Assembly: GCA_002469605.1 (NCBI GenBank)
Contig: DKMV01000020.1
Span: 6,921-13,608, forward strand
Direction: 5' to 3'
Length of the DNA stretch: 6,688 bases
Source of the DNA: Leclercia sp. UBA7405
Lineage (GTDB): Bacteria; Pseudomonadota; Gammaproteobacteria; Enterobacterales; Enterobacteriaceae
This document shows, one piece after another, positions 1 to 6,283 of the stretch. The translations under genes were made by a program, and so were the position numbers. Numbering within the stretch: position 1 is the first letter of the stretch; each line of letters begins with the position of its first letter. The notes under the pieces are model-generated. The model saw nothing but the letters and a program-made list of their open reading frames with translations. It did not search any database and was not told the origin of the DNA.

Positions 1-966
1 CAGGTGATAACGCCCAAGGAACCCCCGCGTGCCCACGGCGTGGCGGCCGCTCAATACCGAGCCGGAGATGTGGCGGTTGTCGCCCTCGTGCGTCTCATCT
101 GCCAGCAGTTCGCTGATATCGGCCCCGAGGATGGTGCGCAGCAGACGCGGCTGCTTCACCTGCGGACCGCCCAGGGCGATAACGCGCTCGCAGGAAAGAC
201 GCCCGGTGGTAAAGAGCTTCCCGATGGCGATAACGTCCTGGTAGTTGAGGTGCCAGACCTGTTTTGTCAGGCTGACCGGCTCAAGAAAATGGATGTGAGT
301 ACCCACCAACCCTGCCGGATGCGGCCCGGCAAAGGTATTAAAGGTGACGCTTCCCTGGGGATGGCCCCCCAGCTTGCCGCCGCCCGCCTGGCAGACATGC
401 ACCCGGCCGTCGGTCAGACGGGTGAGCAGCGTCAATCCGGCGTCAAAGTCCTGCCGCTGGGCGAGAATAAGGGGTTGCGGATCGGCGCTAAGCGGGTTGG
501 TGTCGATAGCGGTGACAAAAATCGCGGCAGGGGCCGTGCCCGGAACCGGGATTTTGCTGAAGGGACGCGTGCGCAGGGCCGTCCAGAGGCCCGCGTCCTG
601 CAGCTGCGCCTGCACGGCCTCGCGGCTCAGCGTGGCCAGGGCAGCGGGTTCGTAGCGGTTAAATTCACGCTCCTCTTCCCCTTCTACGCGGATGACCACC
701 GACTGCAATACCCGGCGCTCGCCCCGGTTGATGGCCACCACGGTACCGCTTGCCGGAGCAGTGAAGCGCACACCGGGATTCTTTTTATCTTCAAACAGCG
801 GCTGCCCTTTGAGAACGCGCTCCCCTTCCTGCACCAGCATGGCCGGGCGCATCCCGATATAGTCATCCCCCAGAATCGCAACCTGGCGCGGGGGGGCGGC
901 CGGGGATATCTGCTGTTGTGGAATGCCGGAAATCGGCAAATCAAGTCCTTTTCTGATTCTAATCAT
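1..966 (-). CDS. nqrA: NqrA, Na+-translocating NADH:quinone reductase subunit A (partial; C-terminus beyond window)
   Basis: NqrA is a peripheral cytoplasmic-side subunit of the six-subunit Na+-NQR complex, which oxidises NADH, reduces ubiquinone and exports Na+; the subunit is linked to quinone binding. Reading the minus strand from 966 gives 322 uninterrupted codons to the window edge. It begins [12 protein letters not shown], like the family start MI(T/K)IKKGLDLPI. Other family blocks seen: [12 protein letters not shown] (about residues 32-43), [15 protein letters not shown] (58-72), RRVLQSVVI (84-92), [12 protein letters not shown] (127-138), [11 protein letters not shown] (150-160), [15 protein letters not shown] (214-228), [12 protein letters not shown] (241-252) and ISGSVLSG (300-307). 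The family is about 446 aa, so roughly 125 residues lie outside. A second in-frame ATG at 984 would add six residues (MDLINI). I prefer 966 because it matches the family N-terminus, although the nearest Shine-Dalgarno-like GGA is about 13 nt away. nqrA is normally the first gene of nqrABCDEF, so the operon should continue leftward. Confidence 0.96.
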   Translation of the reverse strand, partial: MIRIRKGLDLPISGIPQQQISPAAPPRQVAILGDDYIGMRPAMLVQEGERVLKGQPLFEDKKNPGVRFTAPASGTVVAINRGERRVLQSVVIRVEGEEEREFNRYEPAALATLSREAVQAQLQDAGLWTALRTRPFSKIPVPGTAPAAIFVTAIDTNPLSADPQPLILAQRQDFDAGLTLLTRLTDGRVHVCQAGGGKLGGHPQGSVTFNTFAGPHPAGLVGTHIHFLEPVSLTKQVWHLNYQDVIAIGKLFTTGRLSCERVIALGGPQVKQPRLLRTILGADISELLADETHEGDNRHISGSVLSGRHAVGTRGFLGRYHL

Positions 967-989
967 AATGTTAATAAGATCCATAAACT

Positions 990-1017
990 ACAGCTTCAGC
1001 CGGATGGCTAAAGCCGT
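990..1017 (-). promoter_or_regulatory. 12-bp hairpin in the nqrA 5' leader
   Basis: Read on the nqrA strand, ACGGCTTTAGCC and GGCTGAAGCTGT pair over all 12 positions (ten Watson-Crick, two G-U) around the loop ATCC. The base of the stem lies 23 nt upstream of the ATG at 966 and 5 nt upstream of the alternative ATG at 984. The two G-U pairs work only on the nqrA strand; the opposite strand would have A-C mismatches, so the fold favours nqrA mRNA. No T-tract follows, so it is not an intrinsic terminator. A role in translation, mRNA stability or RNA-binding-protein control is inference. Confidence 0.55.
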
Positions 1018-1132
1018 CTGAAATCGATGCACAGCAAGAAAGGCGGCCTGACTCGCCCGGGCACGCGGTCGCGTGGGGGCTGTAATCGAGAGAAAAGCGT
1101 CCTTTGCTGGTCTTCGGTCTTTTGGCGGGCGC

Positions 1133-1141
1133 AGTGTACCA
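1133..1141 (-). promoter_or_regulatory. Possible extended -10 element for the nqr operon
   Basis: On the minus strand this reads TGGTACACT, a TGn motif followed by a 4/6 match to TATAAT. No good -35 is present at 16-18 bp (TGCCGC at 17 bp). Transcription would start near 1126 and give a leader of about 160 nt containing the hairpins at 1062-1075 and 990-1017. This is a pattern match only. Confidence 0.3.
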
Positions 1142-1275
1142 TTTACCATAAAAAGGCGGCAGCGATAACGCAGCAACAGGCGTTAAAATGCGAGCTATTG
1201 CGCAAAGTTCTCACAGCCAGCAAAAGCAAGATGGGATATAAGGTAAAACTATTTTGTAAACCCGCATTCTGAAGC

Positions 1276-1303
1276 TTGCGAAAAACTTCAGTGGTGCTAA
1301 TGT
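1276..1303 (+). promoter_or_regulatory. Weak promoter candidate for dpaA
   Basis: TTGCGA (1276-1281) is separated by 16 bp from TAATGT (1298-1303), which is preceded by TGC to give an extended -10 pattern. The -35 lies in the loop of the CTGAAG...CTTCAG dyad (1269-1291), and the palindrome GAGCGCTC follows directly at 1304-1311, so a repressor or activator could act here. The -10 core match is only 3/6, so confidence is low. Confidence 0.25.
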
Positions 1304-1390
1304 GAGCGCTCCTTAATACAGAGAATTCTGATTTCGGGTCTCTTTTGCCGTCCTGGCAAGTTGGTTTAGGTTTATCAAGGAACTTGTAGT

Positions 1391-2131
1391 ATGCGTAAAA
1401 TCGCATTGTTCATTGCGATGCTTCTGATTCCGTGCGTCTCGTTTGCCGGGCTGCTTAGCAGCGACAGCTCCACCACGCCGGTCAGTAAAGAATATAAGCA
1501 GCAGTTGATGGGTTCACCGGTCTATATCCAGATCTTTAAAGAGGAGCGCACGCTCGATCTTTACGTGAAGATGGGTGAGACATATCAGCTGCTCGACAGC
1601 TACAAAATCTGCAACTACTCCGGTGGCCTTGGTCCGAAACAGCGCCAGGGCGATTTCAAGAGCCCGGAAGGTTTCTACACCGTGCAGCGCAGCCAGCTCA
1701 AGCCCGACAGCCGCTTCTATAAAGCGATCAATATTGGCTTCCCGAACGCCTACGATCGCGCCCATGGCTATGACGGTAAATACCTGATGATTCACGGCGC
1801 CTGCGTCTCGGTTGGCTGTTACGCCATGACCGACAGCGGCATTGATGAGATCTTCCAGTTCGTGACCGGCGCGCTGGTGTTTGGCCAGCCGGGCGTGCAG
1901 GTGAGTATCTATCCGTTCCGCATGACCGATGCCAATATGCAGCGTCATAAATACTCTTACTACAACGATTTCTGGCAGCAGTTAAAGCCGGGTTATGACT
2001 ACTTCCAGCAGACCCATAAGCCGCCGACCGTTTCGGTGGTGGGCGGCCGCTATGTGGTCAGCAAGCCGCTGAGCCACGAAGTGGTCCACCCACAGCTGGC
2101 GTCAAACTACACGCTCCCCGAGACAAAATAG
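1391..2131 (+). CDS. dpaA: DpaA (YafK/LdtF), YkuD-family enzyme that detaches Braun lipoprotein from peptidoglycan
   Basis: DpaA (formerly YafK, also called LdtF) is a periplasmic member of the L,D-transpeptidase (YkuD) family. In E. coli it cuts the bond between diaminopimelate of murein and the C-terminal Lys of Lpp, opposing the Lpp-attaching L,D-transpeptidases. The 246-aa product equals the E. coli length. It begins with a Sec signal peptide (MRK, then a hydrophobic stretch to about residue 18) with probable cleavage after VSFA (A19|G20). The Cys at 15 lacks a good lipobox. The YkuD signature is complete: H135-G136 in LMIHGAC, then [10 protein letters not shown] with catalytic Cys143. 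SGGLGPK (77-83), KSPEGFYTV (90-98) and the C-terminal region are also typical. AAGGA at 1378-1382, 8 nt before the ATG, supports the start. The last 30 bp overlap the 3' end of convergent yafJ. Activity on Lpp is inferred from similarity to the E. coli protein. Confidence 0.95.
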   Translation: MRKIALFIAMLLIPCVSFAGLLSSDSSTTPVSKEYKQQLMGSPVYIQIFKEERTLDLYVKMGETYQLLDSYKICNYSGGLGPKQRQGDFKSPEGFYTVQRSQLKPDSRFYKAINIGFPNAYDRAHGYDGKYLMIHGACVSVGCYAMTDSGIDEIFQFVTGALVFGQPGVQVSIYPFRMTDANMQRHKYSYYNDFWQQLKPGYDYFQQTHKPPTVSVVGGRYVVSKPLSHEVVHPQLASNYTLPETK

Positions 2132-2869
2132 CGCCCATTCGCCTGGCATGATCCTCTGCCAGGCTTCATTGCCCGTCAGCGGCTGGGTAGCAATGACCGT
2201 CACCACATCGTCCGGTGTGGTTTCGGTCTGAAAATCAATCTCCACATCCTGATCCAGCAGCTTGGCCTTACCGAAGGGCGCCCGACGGGTGATCCAGAAG
2301 AGGTTGGTAGAGCAGAACGCCATAACGTAACGCCCGTCCGACAACAGCATATTGAACACCCCTTTTTCGCGCAGCTCCGTCGCCAGCGAGGCGATGTATT
2401 TGAAGACGGCGGTCATATTACCCGGCGTGCGCGGGTAGCGTTCGGTCAGTTTGTGCAGCAGCCAGCAAAAGGCCTTTTCGCTGTCGGTCTCGCCTACCGG
2501 ACGGAAGTTGCCCGTCTCCAGCGTTTTATAGCCCGTAAGCTGCCCGTTGTGGGCGTAGGTCCAGTTGCGTCCCCAGAGTTCGCGGGTAAAGGGGTGGGTA
2601 TTTTCCAGCGCCACCTCCCCGCGGTTCGCCTGGCGAATATGCGCCACCACCGAACAGGATTTTATCGGGTAGTCCTGGACCAGGCGGGCAATAGGAGAAT
2701 TGAAGCTGGGTTGTGGATCTTTAAAGGTGCGACAGCCTTTGCCTTCATAAAAGGTGATGCCCCAGCCGTCTTTATGCGGCCCGGTCCCTCCCCCGCGCTG
2801 CACCAGCCCGGTAAAACTAAAGCAGATATCGGTTGGCACATTGGCGCTCATCCCGAGCAGTTCGCACAT
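2102..2869 (-). CDS. yafJ: YafJ, class II glutamine amidotransferase-family protein
   Basis: The 255-aa product matches E. coli YafJ in length and is a GATase_4/Ntn-hydrolase glutamine amidotransferase domain with no attached synthase domain. The start MCELLG places Cys at position 2, the nucleophile exposed when the initiator Met is removed. Further class II features are DGWGITFY (34-41), AHIRQA with Arg79 (76-81), NTHPF (90-94), the oxyanion-hole motif YAHNGQL with N108-G109 (105-111) and ETDSE with Asp129 (127-131). Such proteins hydrolyse glutamine or a related amide, but the acceptor and pathway of YafJ are not known to me and nothing here reveals them. The start is fixed by the Cys2 requirement and a near-perfect Shine-Dalgarno. 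The gene lies 45 bp downstream of gmhA on the same strand and is probably co-transcribed. Its 3' end overlaps dpaA by 30 bp. Confidence 0.94.
   Translation of the reverse strand: MCELLGMSANVPTDICFSFTGLVQRGGGTGPHKDGWGITFYEGKGCRTFKDPQPSFNSPIARLVQDYPIKSCSVVAHIRQANRGEVALENTHPFTRELWGRNWTYAHNGQLTGYKTLETGNFRPVGETDSEKAFCWLLHKLTERYPRTPGNMTAVFKYIASLATELREKGVFNMLLSDGRYVMAFCSTNLFWITRRAPFGKAKLLDQDVEIDFQTETTPDDVVTVIATQPLTGNEAWQRIMPGEWALFCLGERVV
2141..2164. repeat. Perfect 8-bp inverted repeat at the dpaA/yafJ 3' junction
   Basis: GCCTGGCA (2141-2148) and TGCCAGGC (2157-2164) are exact complements around the 8-nt loop TGATCCTC. The repeat begins 10 nt after the dpaA stop and lies inside the last codons of yafJ (residues around [10 protein letters not shown]). 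Neither strand has a proper T-tract; the plus strand continues TTCATTGC. It could slow polymerase or protect the dpaA mRNA 3' end. That role is inference, because the same bases also encode YafJ. Confidence 0.5.
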
Positions 2870-2870
2870 A

Positions 2871-2880
2871 CATCACCTCC
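2871..2880 (-). promoter_or_regulatory. Near-consensus Shine-Dalgarno of yafJ
   Basis: The minus strand reads GGAGGTGATG, matching nine bases of the anti-Shine-Dalgarno complement (GGAGGTGAT). GGAGG lies 6 nt before the yafJ ATG at 2869. It decides the start that places Cys at residue 2. An out-of-frame ATG at 2873 lies within the site and is too close to GGAGG to compete. Confidence 0.8.
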
Positions 2881-2887
2881 ACAACAG

Positions 2888-2906
2888 CGGGGGCACAACA
2901 CCCCCG
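2888..2906 (-). promoter_or_regulatory. GC-only hairpin between gmhA and yafJ
   Basis: On the minus strand CGGGGG (2906-2901) pairs perfectly with CCCCCG (2893-2888) around the loop TGTTGTG. The loop heptamer is repeated directly just after the stem, immediately before the yafJ ribosome site. No T-tract follows, so it is not a standard terminator. It sits 8 nt past the gmhA stop and could protect the gmhA 3' end or set the relative output of the two genes. Confidence 0.5.
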
Positions 2907-2914
2907 GCGAAGAT

Positions 2915-3493
2915 TTACTTAACCATTTCTTTCTCAATCAGCTGAATCAGGATGTGAATCACCTTAATGTGAATCTCCTGAATACGGTCAGCATAGCCGA
3001 AGTGCGGGACGCGAATTTCAATATCCGCGGTGCCGGCCATTTTGCCGCCGTCTTTGCCGGTCAGGGTGATCACTTTCATCCCCTTCGCACGGGCCGCTTC
3101 AATCGCTTTGATGACGTTAGCGGAGTTACCTGAAGTGGAAATCCCTAACAGCACATCCCCTTCACGCCCTACCGCTTCAACATAGCGGGAGAAGATGTAG
3201 TCATAACCAAAATCGTTGCTCACGCAGGAGATATGGCTGACGTCAGAGATCGCAATTGCCGGGTAGCCTGGACGGTTTTCACGATAGCGACCGGTGAGCT
3301 CTTCCGCAAAGTGCATGGCATCGCAATGTGAACCGCCGTTGCCGCAGGAGAGTACTTTGCCGCCGTCTTTGAAGCTGTCGGCCAGCAGAACCGCCGCGCG
3401 CTGAATGGCGTGGATATTGGCTTCATCTTTCAGAAAGTTGGCCAGCGTTTCCGCCGCTTCGTTCAGTTCGTTACGAATAAGATCCTGGTACAT
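2915..3493 (-). CDS. gmhA: GmhA (LpcA), sedoheptulose 7-phosphate isomerase
   Basis: GmhA converts sedoheptulose 7-phosphate to D-glycero-D-manno-heptose 7-phosphate in the cytoplasm. This is the first step towards ADP-heptose for the LPS inner core. The protein is 192 aa, the same length as in E. coli, and is a single SIS domain. Active-site and phosphate-binding residues known for the family are in place: Ser55 in CGNGGSH (50-56), His61, Glu65 and Arg69 in [10 protein letters not shown] (61-70), Asp94 (VSND), the Ser/Thr loop STSGNS (119-124), Asp169 and Gln172 (ADRIQE), and His180. The start is supported by AAGGAT at 3501-3506, 7 nt upstream. It is divergent from fadE across a 238-bp spacer, and yafJ follows 45 bp downstream. 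I see nothing truncated or unusual. Confidence 0.97.
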   Translation of the reverse strand: MYQDLIRNELNEAAETLANFLKDEANIHAIQRAAVLLADSFKDGGKVLSCGNGGSHCDAMHFAEELTGRYRENRPGYPAIAISDVSHISCVSNDFGYDYIFSRYVEAVGREGDVLLGISTSGNSANVIKAIEAARAKGMKVITLTGKDGGKMAGTADIEIRVPHFGYADRIQEIHIKVIHILIQLIEKEMVK

Positions 3494-3630
3494 GAGGATA
3501 ATCCTTCAGTATTGATGAAATAACAGGGCGAGTTTACCGGATAGCGCGAAAAGCGAGAAGCTAAAGCCACACCAATCGCCGGTGGTTTTGATTTTTTGTG
3601 CCGGGTAAAAGGTGAACAATGTGAACCAGG

Positions 3631-3658
3631 TTGTAATTGCTTTGTAAACACATTGCTA
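3631..3658 (+). promoter_or_regulatory. Three 11-bp-spaced ArcA-like direct repeats upstream of fadE
   Basis: TTGTAA at 3631, TTGTAA at 3642 and TTGCTA at 3653 recur at exactly 11 bp, one helical turn. ArcA binds direct repeats related to GTTAA or TGTTAA with that spacing, and E. coli fadE is reported to be repressed under anaerobiosis through ArcA. The third repeat overlaps the candidate -35. The assignment to ArcA is inference because each repeat is imperfect. Confidence 0.4.
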
Positions 3659-3681
3659 AAACAAATGACATCCACTACAAA
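3653..3681 (+). promoter_or_regulatory. Candidate fadE promoter
   Basis: TTGCTA (3653-3658) and TACAAA (3676-3681) are each 4/6 matches to sigma-70 boxes and are 17 bp apart. Transcription would begin near 3688, just before the FadR operator, which fits a repressible arrangement. TATCAT at 3684-3689 is a better -10 by sequence, but it lacks a properly spaced -35 (ATGACA is only 13 bp away). The exact boxes are therefore uncertain. Confidence 0.4.
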
Positions 3682-3692
3682 CATATCATCAC

Positions 3693-3709
3693 AAGTGGTC
3701 AGACCTCCT
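3693..3709 (+). promoter_or_regulatory. FadR operator of fadE
   Basis: The 17-mer AAGTGGTCAGACCTCCT contains a perfect TGGTC-N-GACC core (3696-3705), the hallmark of FadR operators (consensus near AnCTGGTCnGACnnnTT). It lies 22 nt before the fadE ATG and just downstream of the candidate start of transcription. FadR should block fadE here when long-chain acyl-CoA is scarce and release it when acyl-CoA binds FadR. FadR regulation of fadE is established for E. coli; its use here is inferred from the site. Confidence 0.85.
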
Positions 3710-3731
3710 ACAAGCAAGGGAGCTTTTCGTT

Positions 3732-6176
3732 ATGATGATTTTGAGTCTTGTCGCAACCCTGATTTTGATCGGTGTGCTGTTTTATCACCGCGTAAGTTTA
3801 CTGTTGAGCAGCCTGATTTTAATTGTCTGGACCGCGGCGCTTGGCCTGAGCGGCCTGTGGAATATCTGGGTTGTCCTGCCGGTGGTACTCATCCTGCTGC
3901 CGCTGAACGTGCCGTCGATGCGCAGGTCAATGATCTCCGCTCCGGTCTTCAAAGGCTTCCGCAAGGTGATGCCGCCCATGTCGCGCACTGAAAAAGAGGC
4001 GATTGACGCGGGCACCACCTGGTGGGAAGGCGACCTCTTCCAGGGCAATCCGGACTGGAAAAAGCTGCATAACTACCCGCAGCCGCGTCTGACCGCCGAA
4101 GAGCAGGCCTTTATCGATGGCCCGGTAGAAGAAGCCTGCCGGATGGCGAACGACTTCCAGATCACCCATGAAATGGCGGATCTGCCGCCGGAGCTGTGGG
4201 CGTACCTGAAAGAGCACCGCTTCTTTGCGATGATCATCAAGAAAGAGTACGGCGGGCTGGAGTTCTCTGCTTATGCCCAGGCGCGCGTGCTGCAAAAACT
4301 CTCCGGCGTCTCCGGGATCCTGGCGATCACCGTTGGCGTACCTAACTCCTTAGGTCCGGGCGAACTGCTGCAACATTACGGCACCGAAGAGCAGAAAAAC
4401 CATTACCTGCCGCGTCTGGCGCGTGGGCAGGAGATCCCCTGCTTCGCCCTCACCAGCCCGGAAGCAGGTTCCGATGCGGGCGCGATCCCGGATACCGGCG
4501 TGGTCTGTATGGGCGACTGGCATGGCCAGCAGGTACTAGGTATGCGCCTGACCTGGAACAAGCGCTACATTACGCTGGCACCCATCGCCACCGTACTGGG
4601 CCTGGCGTTTAAACTCTCCGATCCAGAGAGACTGCTGGGCGGTGAGCAGGAACTCGGCATTACCTGTGCCCTGATCCCAACCTCAACCCCGGGCGTTGAA
4701 ATTGGTCGTCGCCACTTCCCGCTGAACGTGCCGTTCCAGAACGGCCCGACCCGCGGCGATGATATTTTCGTGCCTATTGATTACATCATTGGCGGCCCGA
4801 AAATGGCCGGCCAGGGCTGGCGTATGCTGGTGGAATGCCTGTCGGTAGGACGCGGTATTACCCTGCCGTCCAACTCGACCGGCGGCCTGAAGTCGGTGGC
4901 GATGGGGATCGGCGCTTATGCCCACATCCGCCGTCAGTTCAAAATCGCTATCGGCAAGATGGAAGGTATCGAAGAGCCGCTGGCGCGGATCGCGGGCAAT
5001 GCCTACGTGATGGACGCCGCCGCCTCCCTGATTACCTACGGCATTATGCTCGGTGAAAAACCGGCGGTACTGTCGGCAATCGTTAAGTATCACTGCACCC
5101 ACAGAGCCCAGCAGTCAATTATTGATGCGATGGATATTGCCGGCGGGAAAGGCATTATGCTCGGCGAGGGTAACTTCCTGGCGCGCGGCTACCAGGGGGC
5201 GCCTATCGCCATTACCGTTGAAGGGGCCAATATTCTGACCCGCAGCATGATGATCTTCGGCCAGGGGGCGATTCGTTGCCATCCGTACGTGCTGGAAGAG
5301 ATGGCGGCGGCGCAGAATAACGATCTGAATGCCTTCGATAAGCTCTTCTTCAAACATATTGGCCACGTGGGCAGCAATGAAATGCGCAGCCTCTGGCTGG
5401 GCCTGACCCGGGGCCTGACCAGCGCCACCCCAACCGGTGATGCGACCAAGCGCTACTACCAGCACCTGAACCGCCTGAGCGCCAACCTGGCCCTGCTCTC
5501 CGACGTCTCGATGGCAGCGCTGGGCGGCAGCCTGAAGCGTCGCGAGCGTATCTCTGCCCGTCTGGGTGACGTACTGAGCCAGATTTTCCTCGCCTCGGCG
5601 GTCCTGAAACGCTATGACGACGAAGGCCGTCACGAAGCGGACCTGCCGCTGGTGCACTGGGGCGTGCAGGATGCGCTCTATCAGGCGGAACAGGCGATTG
5701 ACGATCTGCTGGCGAACTTCCCGAATCGCTTTATTGCCGGCGCGCTGCGCGTGGTAATCTTCCCGACCGGTCGCCACTATCTGGCACCGAGCGATAAGCT
5801 GGATCATAAAGTGGCGAAGATCTTACAAACGCCGAGCGCTACCCGCTCCCGTATTGGTCGCGGCCAGTATCTGGAACCTACCGCCCATAACCCGGTAGGC
5901 CTGCTGGAAGAGGCGCTGCTGGACGTGAGGGCCGCCGACCCGATCCACCAGAAGATCTGCAAGCAGCTGGGCAAAAACCTGCCGTTTACCCGTCTGGATA
6001 CCCTGGCTCAACAGGCGCTGGCAGGCGGCATTATCACCCAGGATGAAGCAGAGGTGCTGGTGAAAGCCGAGACCAGCCGACTGCGCAGCATTAACGTCGA
6101 TGACTTTGACGATGAAGAGCTGGCGACCCGGCCGGTAAAGACGCCGGAGAGCCTGCGAAAACCTGAAGCTGCGTGA
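3732..6176 (+). CDS. fadE: FadE, acyl-CoA dehydrogenase
   Basis: FadE catalyses the first step of fatty-acid beta-oxidation, FAD-dependent oxidation of acyl-CoA to trans-2-enoyl-CoA, at the inner membrane. The product is 814 aa, the same length as E. coli FadE. Residues 2-60 form two or three hydrophobic segments (about 3-17, 22-40 and 44-58), followed by the basic stretch MRRSM. The dehydrogenase fold runs from about residue 85 to 520. It includes [16 protein letters not shown] (236-251), the acyl-CoA dehydrogenase signature, and [12 protein letters not shown] (493-504), where Glu497 aligns with the catalytic base of the YEGT motif in related enzymes. Residues from about 520 to 800 match the FadE-type C-terminal extension (DUF1974), with [14 protein letters not shown] and [16 protein letters not shown] near the end. 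ATG codons at 3732 and 3735 are adjacent; AAGGGAG (3716-3722) is 9 nt before the first. It is controlled by a FadR site and is followed by an intrinsic terminator, so it is probably monocistronic. Confidence 0.98.
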   Translation: MMILSLVATLILIGVLFYHRVSLLLSSLILIVWTAALGLSGLWNIWVVLPVVLILLPLNVPSMRRSMISAPVFKGFRKVMPPMSRTEKEAIDAGTTWWEGDLFQGNPDWKKLHNYPQPRLTAEEQAFIDGPVEEACRMANDFQITHEMADLPPELWAYLKEHRFFAMIIKKEYGGLEFSAYAQARVLQKLSGVSGILAITVGVPNSLGPGELLQHYGTEEQKNHYLPRLARGQEIPCFALTSPEAGSDAGAIPDTGVVCMGDWHGQQVLGMRLTWNKRYITLAPIATVLGLAFKLSDPERLLGGEQELGITCALIPTSTPGVEIGRRHFPLNVPFQNGPTRGDDIFVPIDYIIGGPKMAGQGWRMLVECLSVGRGITLPSNSTGGLKSVAMGIGAYAHIRRQFKIAIGKMEGIEEPLARIAGNAYVMDAAASLITYGIMLGEKPAVLSAIVKYHCTHRAQQSIIDAMDIAGGKGIMLGEGNFLARGYQGAPIAITVEGANILTRSMMIFGQGAIRCHPYVLEEMAAAQNNDLNAFDKLFFKHIGHVGSNEMRSLWLGLTRGLTSATPTGDATKRYYQHLNRLSANLALLSDVSMAALGGSLKRRERISARLGDVLSQIFLASAVLKRYDDEGRHEADLPLVHWGVQDALYQAEQAIDDLLANFPNRFIAGALRVVIFPTGRHYLAPSDKLDHKVAKILQTPSATRSRIGRGQYLEPTAHNPVGLLEEALLDVRAADPIHQKICKQLGKNLPFTRLDTLAQQALAGGIITQDEAEVLVKAETSRLRSINVDDFDDEELATRPVKTPESLRKPEAA

Positions 6177-6195
6177 GCGAATTCACACTGACAAA

Positions 6196-6218
6196 CCCCG
6201 CCGCGTGCGGGGTTTTTT
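6196..6218 (+). terminator. Intrinsic terminator of fadE
   Basis: CCCCGC (6196-6201) pairs with GCGGGG (6207-6212) around the loop CGCGT and is followed by six T residues (6213-6218). Three A residues before the stem can extend pairing with the U-tract. It lies 19 nt past the fadE stop and separates fadE from yafV. Confidence 0.92.
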
Positions 6219-6243
6219 ATTGCCCCCATTTCGCCAGGCCTCG

Positions 6244-6252
6244 TGCTACAGT
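6244..6252 (+). promoter_or_regulatory. Possible extended -10 for yafV
   Basis: TGCTACAGT combines a TGn element with a 4/6 -10 box (TACAGT, 6247-6252). It lies between the fadE terminator and yafV, where a promoter is expected because the terminator isolates yafV. No -35 at 16-18 bp is convincing. Confidence 0.35.
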
Positions 6253-6270
6253 GTTGGAATGCGGTTCTTC

Positions 6271-6276
6271 GAGGAG
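6271..6276 (+). promoter_or_regulatory. Shine-Dalgarno fixing the GTG start of yafV
   Basis: GAGGAG lies 7 nt before GTG at 6284. The codons after it give PGLKITLLQQPLVW, the family N-terminus, so GTG rather than a later ATG (6329) is the start. Confidence 0.75.
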
Positions 6277-6283
6277 TCTTACT

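Larger units (their letters stand above)
967..1390. other. Divergent intergenic region nqrA/dpaA (424 bp)
   Basis: This region holds the control sequences of two divergent genes. I see no convincing coding sequence in it; the short open frames do not resemble known proteins and lack good ribosome sites. The nqrA side has a strong leader hairpin (990-1017), a smaller dyad (CACGC-GGTC-GCGTG, 1062-1075) and a possible extended -10 (1133-1141). The middle (about 1180-1265) is AT-richer and includes the palindrome TTGCGCAA at 1198-1205. The dpaA side has a run of small dyads between 1269 and 1359 and a weak promoter candidate. In E. coli K-12, as I recall, the dpaA (yafK) upstream side is occupied by yafQ-dinJ; no trace of that toxin-antitoxin pair is visible here. 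Confidence 0.7.
3494..3731. other. Divergent control region gmhA/fadE (238 bp)
   Basis: No coding sequence is supported here. The gmhA-proximal part has that gene's ribosome site (AAGGAT, 3501-3506) and a weak -10-like TAAACT on the minus strand (3531-3536) without a good -35. The middle has a T-rich run (about 3588-3599). The fadE-proximal part has three 11-bp-phased TTGTAA-like repeats, a promoter candidate, a FadR operator and AAGGGAG (3716-3722), 9 nt before the fadE ATG. A CRP-like left half-site (AATGTGA, 3618-3624) is present but its right half is poor. Confidence 0.65.

Noticed and set aside
4..1011. 335-codon open frame on the plus strand
   Set aside because: It is antisense to nqrA, whose minus-strand frame gives clear family motifs throughout. 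The plus frame has no recognisable domain and no ribosome site; long antisense frames are common opposite GC-rich genes.
1056..1078. GC-rich CACGC-GGTC-GCGTG dyad as a REP or other dispersed repeat
   Set aside because: The stem is just 5 bp, occurs once in the window and lacks the longer conserved arms of REP or ERIC elements.
988..1176. 62-codon minus-strand frame in the nqrA leader, as a possible leader peptide
   Set aside because: Its start overlaps the -10 side of the only promoter candidate, it is Arg-rich with no recognisable motif, and I see no ribosome site. A leader peptide cannot be supported.
2453..3133. 226-codon plus-strand open frame crossing yafJ and gmhA
   Set aside because: It runs antisense through two well-supported genes and their spacer, with no family resemblance, so it is a shadow of their codon use.
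3566..3599. CACC...GGTG followed by a T-rich run, resembling a plus-strand terminator
   Set aside because: The stem is only about 4 bp and no plus-strand gene ends here, since gmhA is transcribed the other way. It is better read as AT-rich promoter-flanking DNA.
3618..3636. CRP site upstream of fadE (AATGTGA...TTGTA)
   Set aside because: The left half is good, but the right half matches TCACA at only two of five positions, so I did not list it as a site.
5115..5807. 230-codon minus-strand open frame inside fadE
   Set aside because: It is antisense to highly conserved FadE sequence, has Gln/Ala/Arg-rich composition typical of shadow frames and has no supporting start site.
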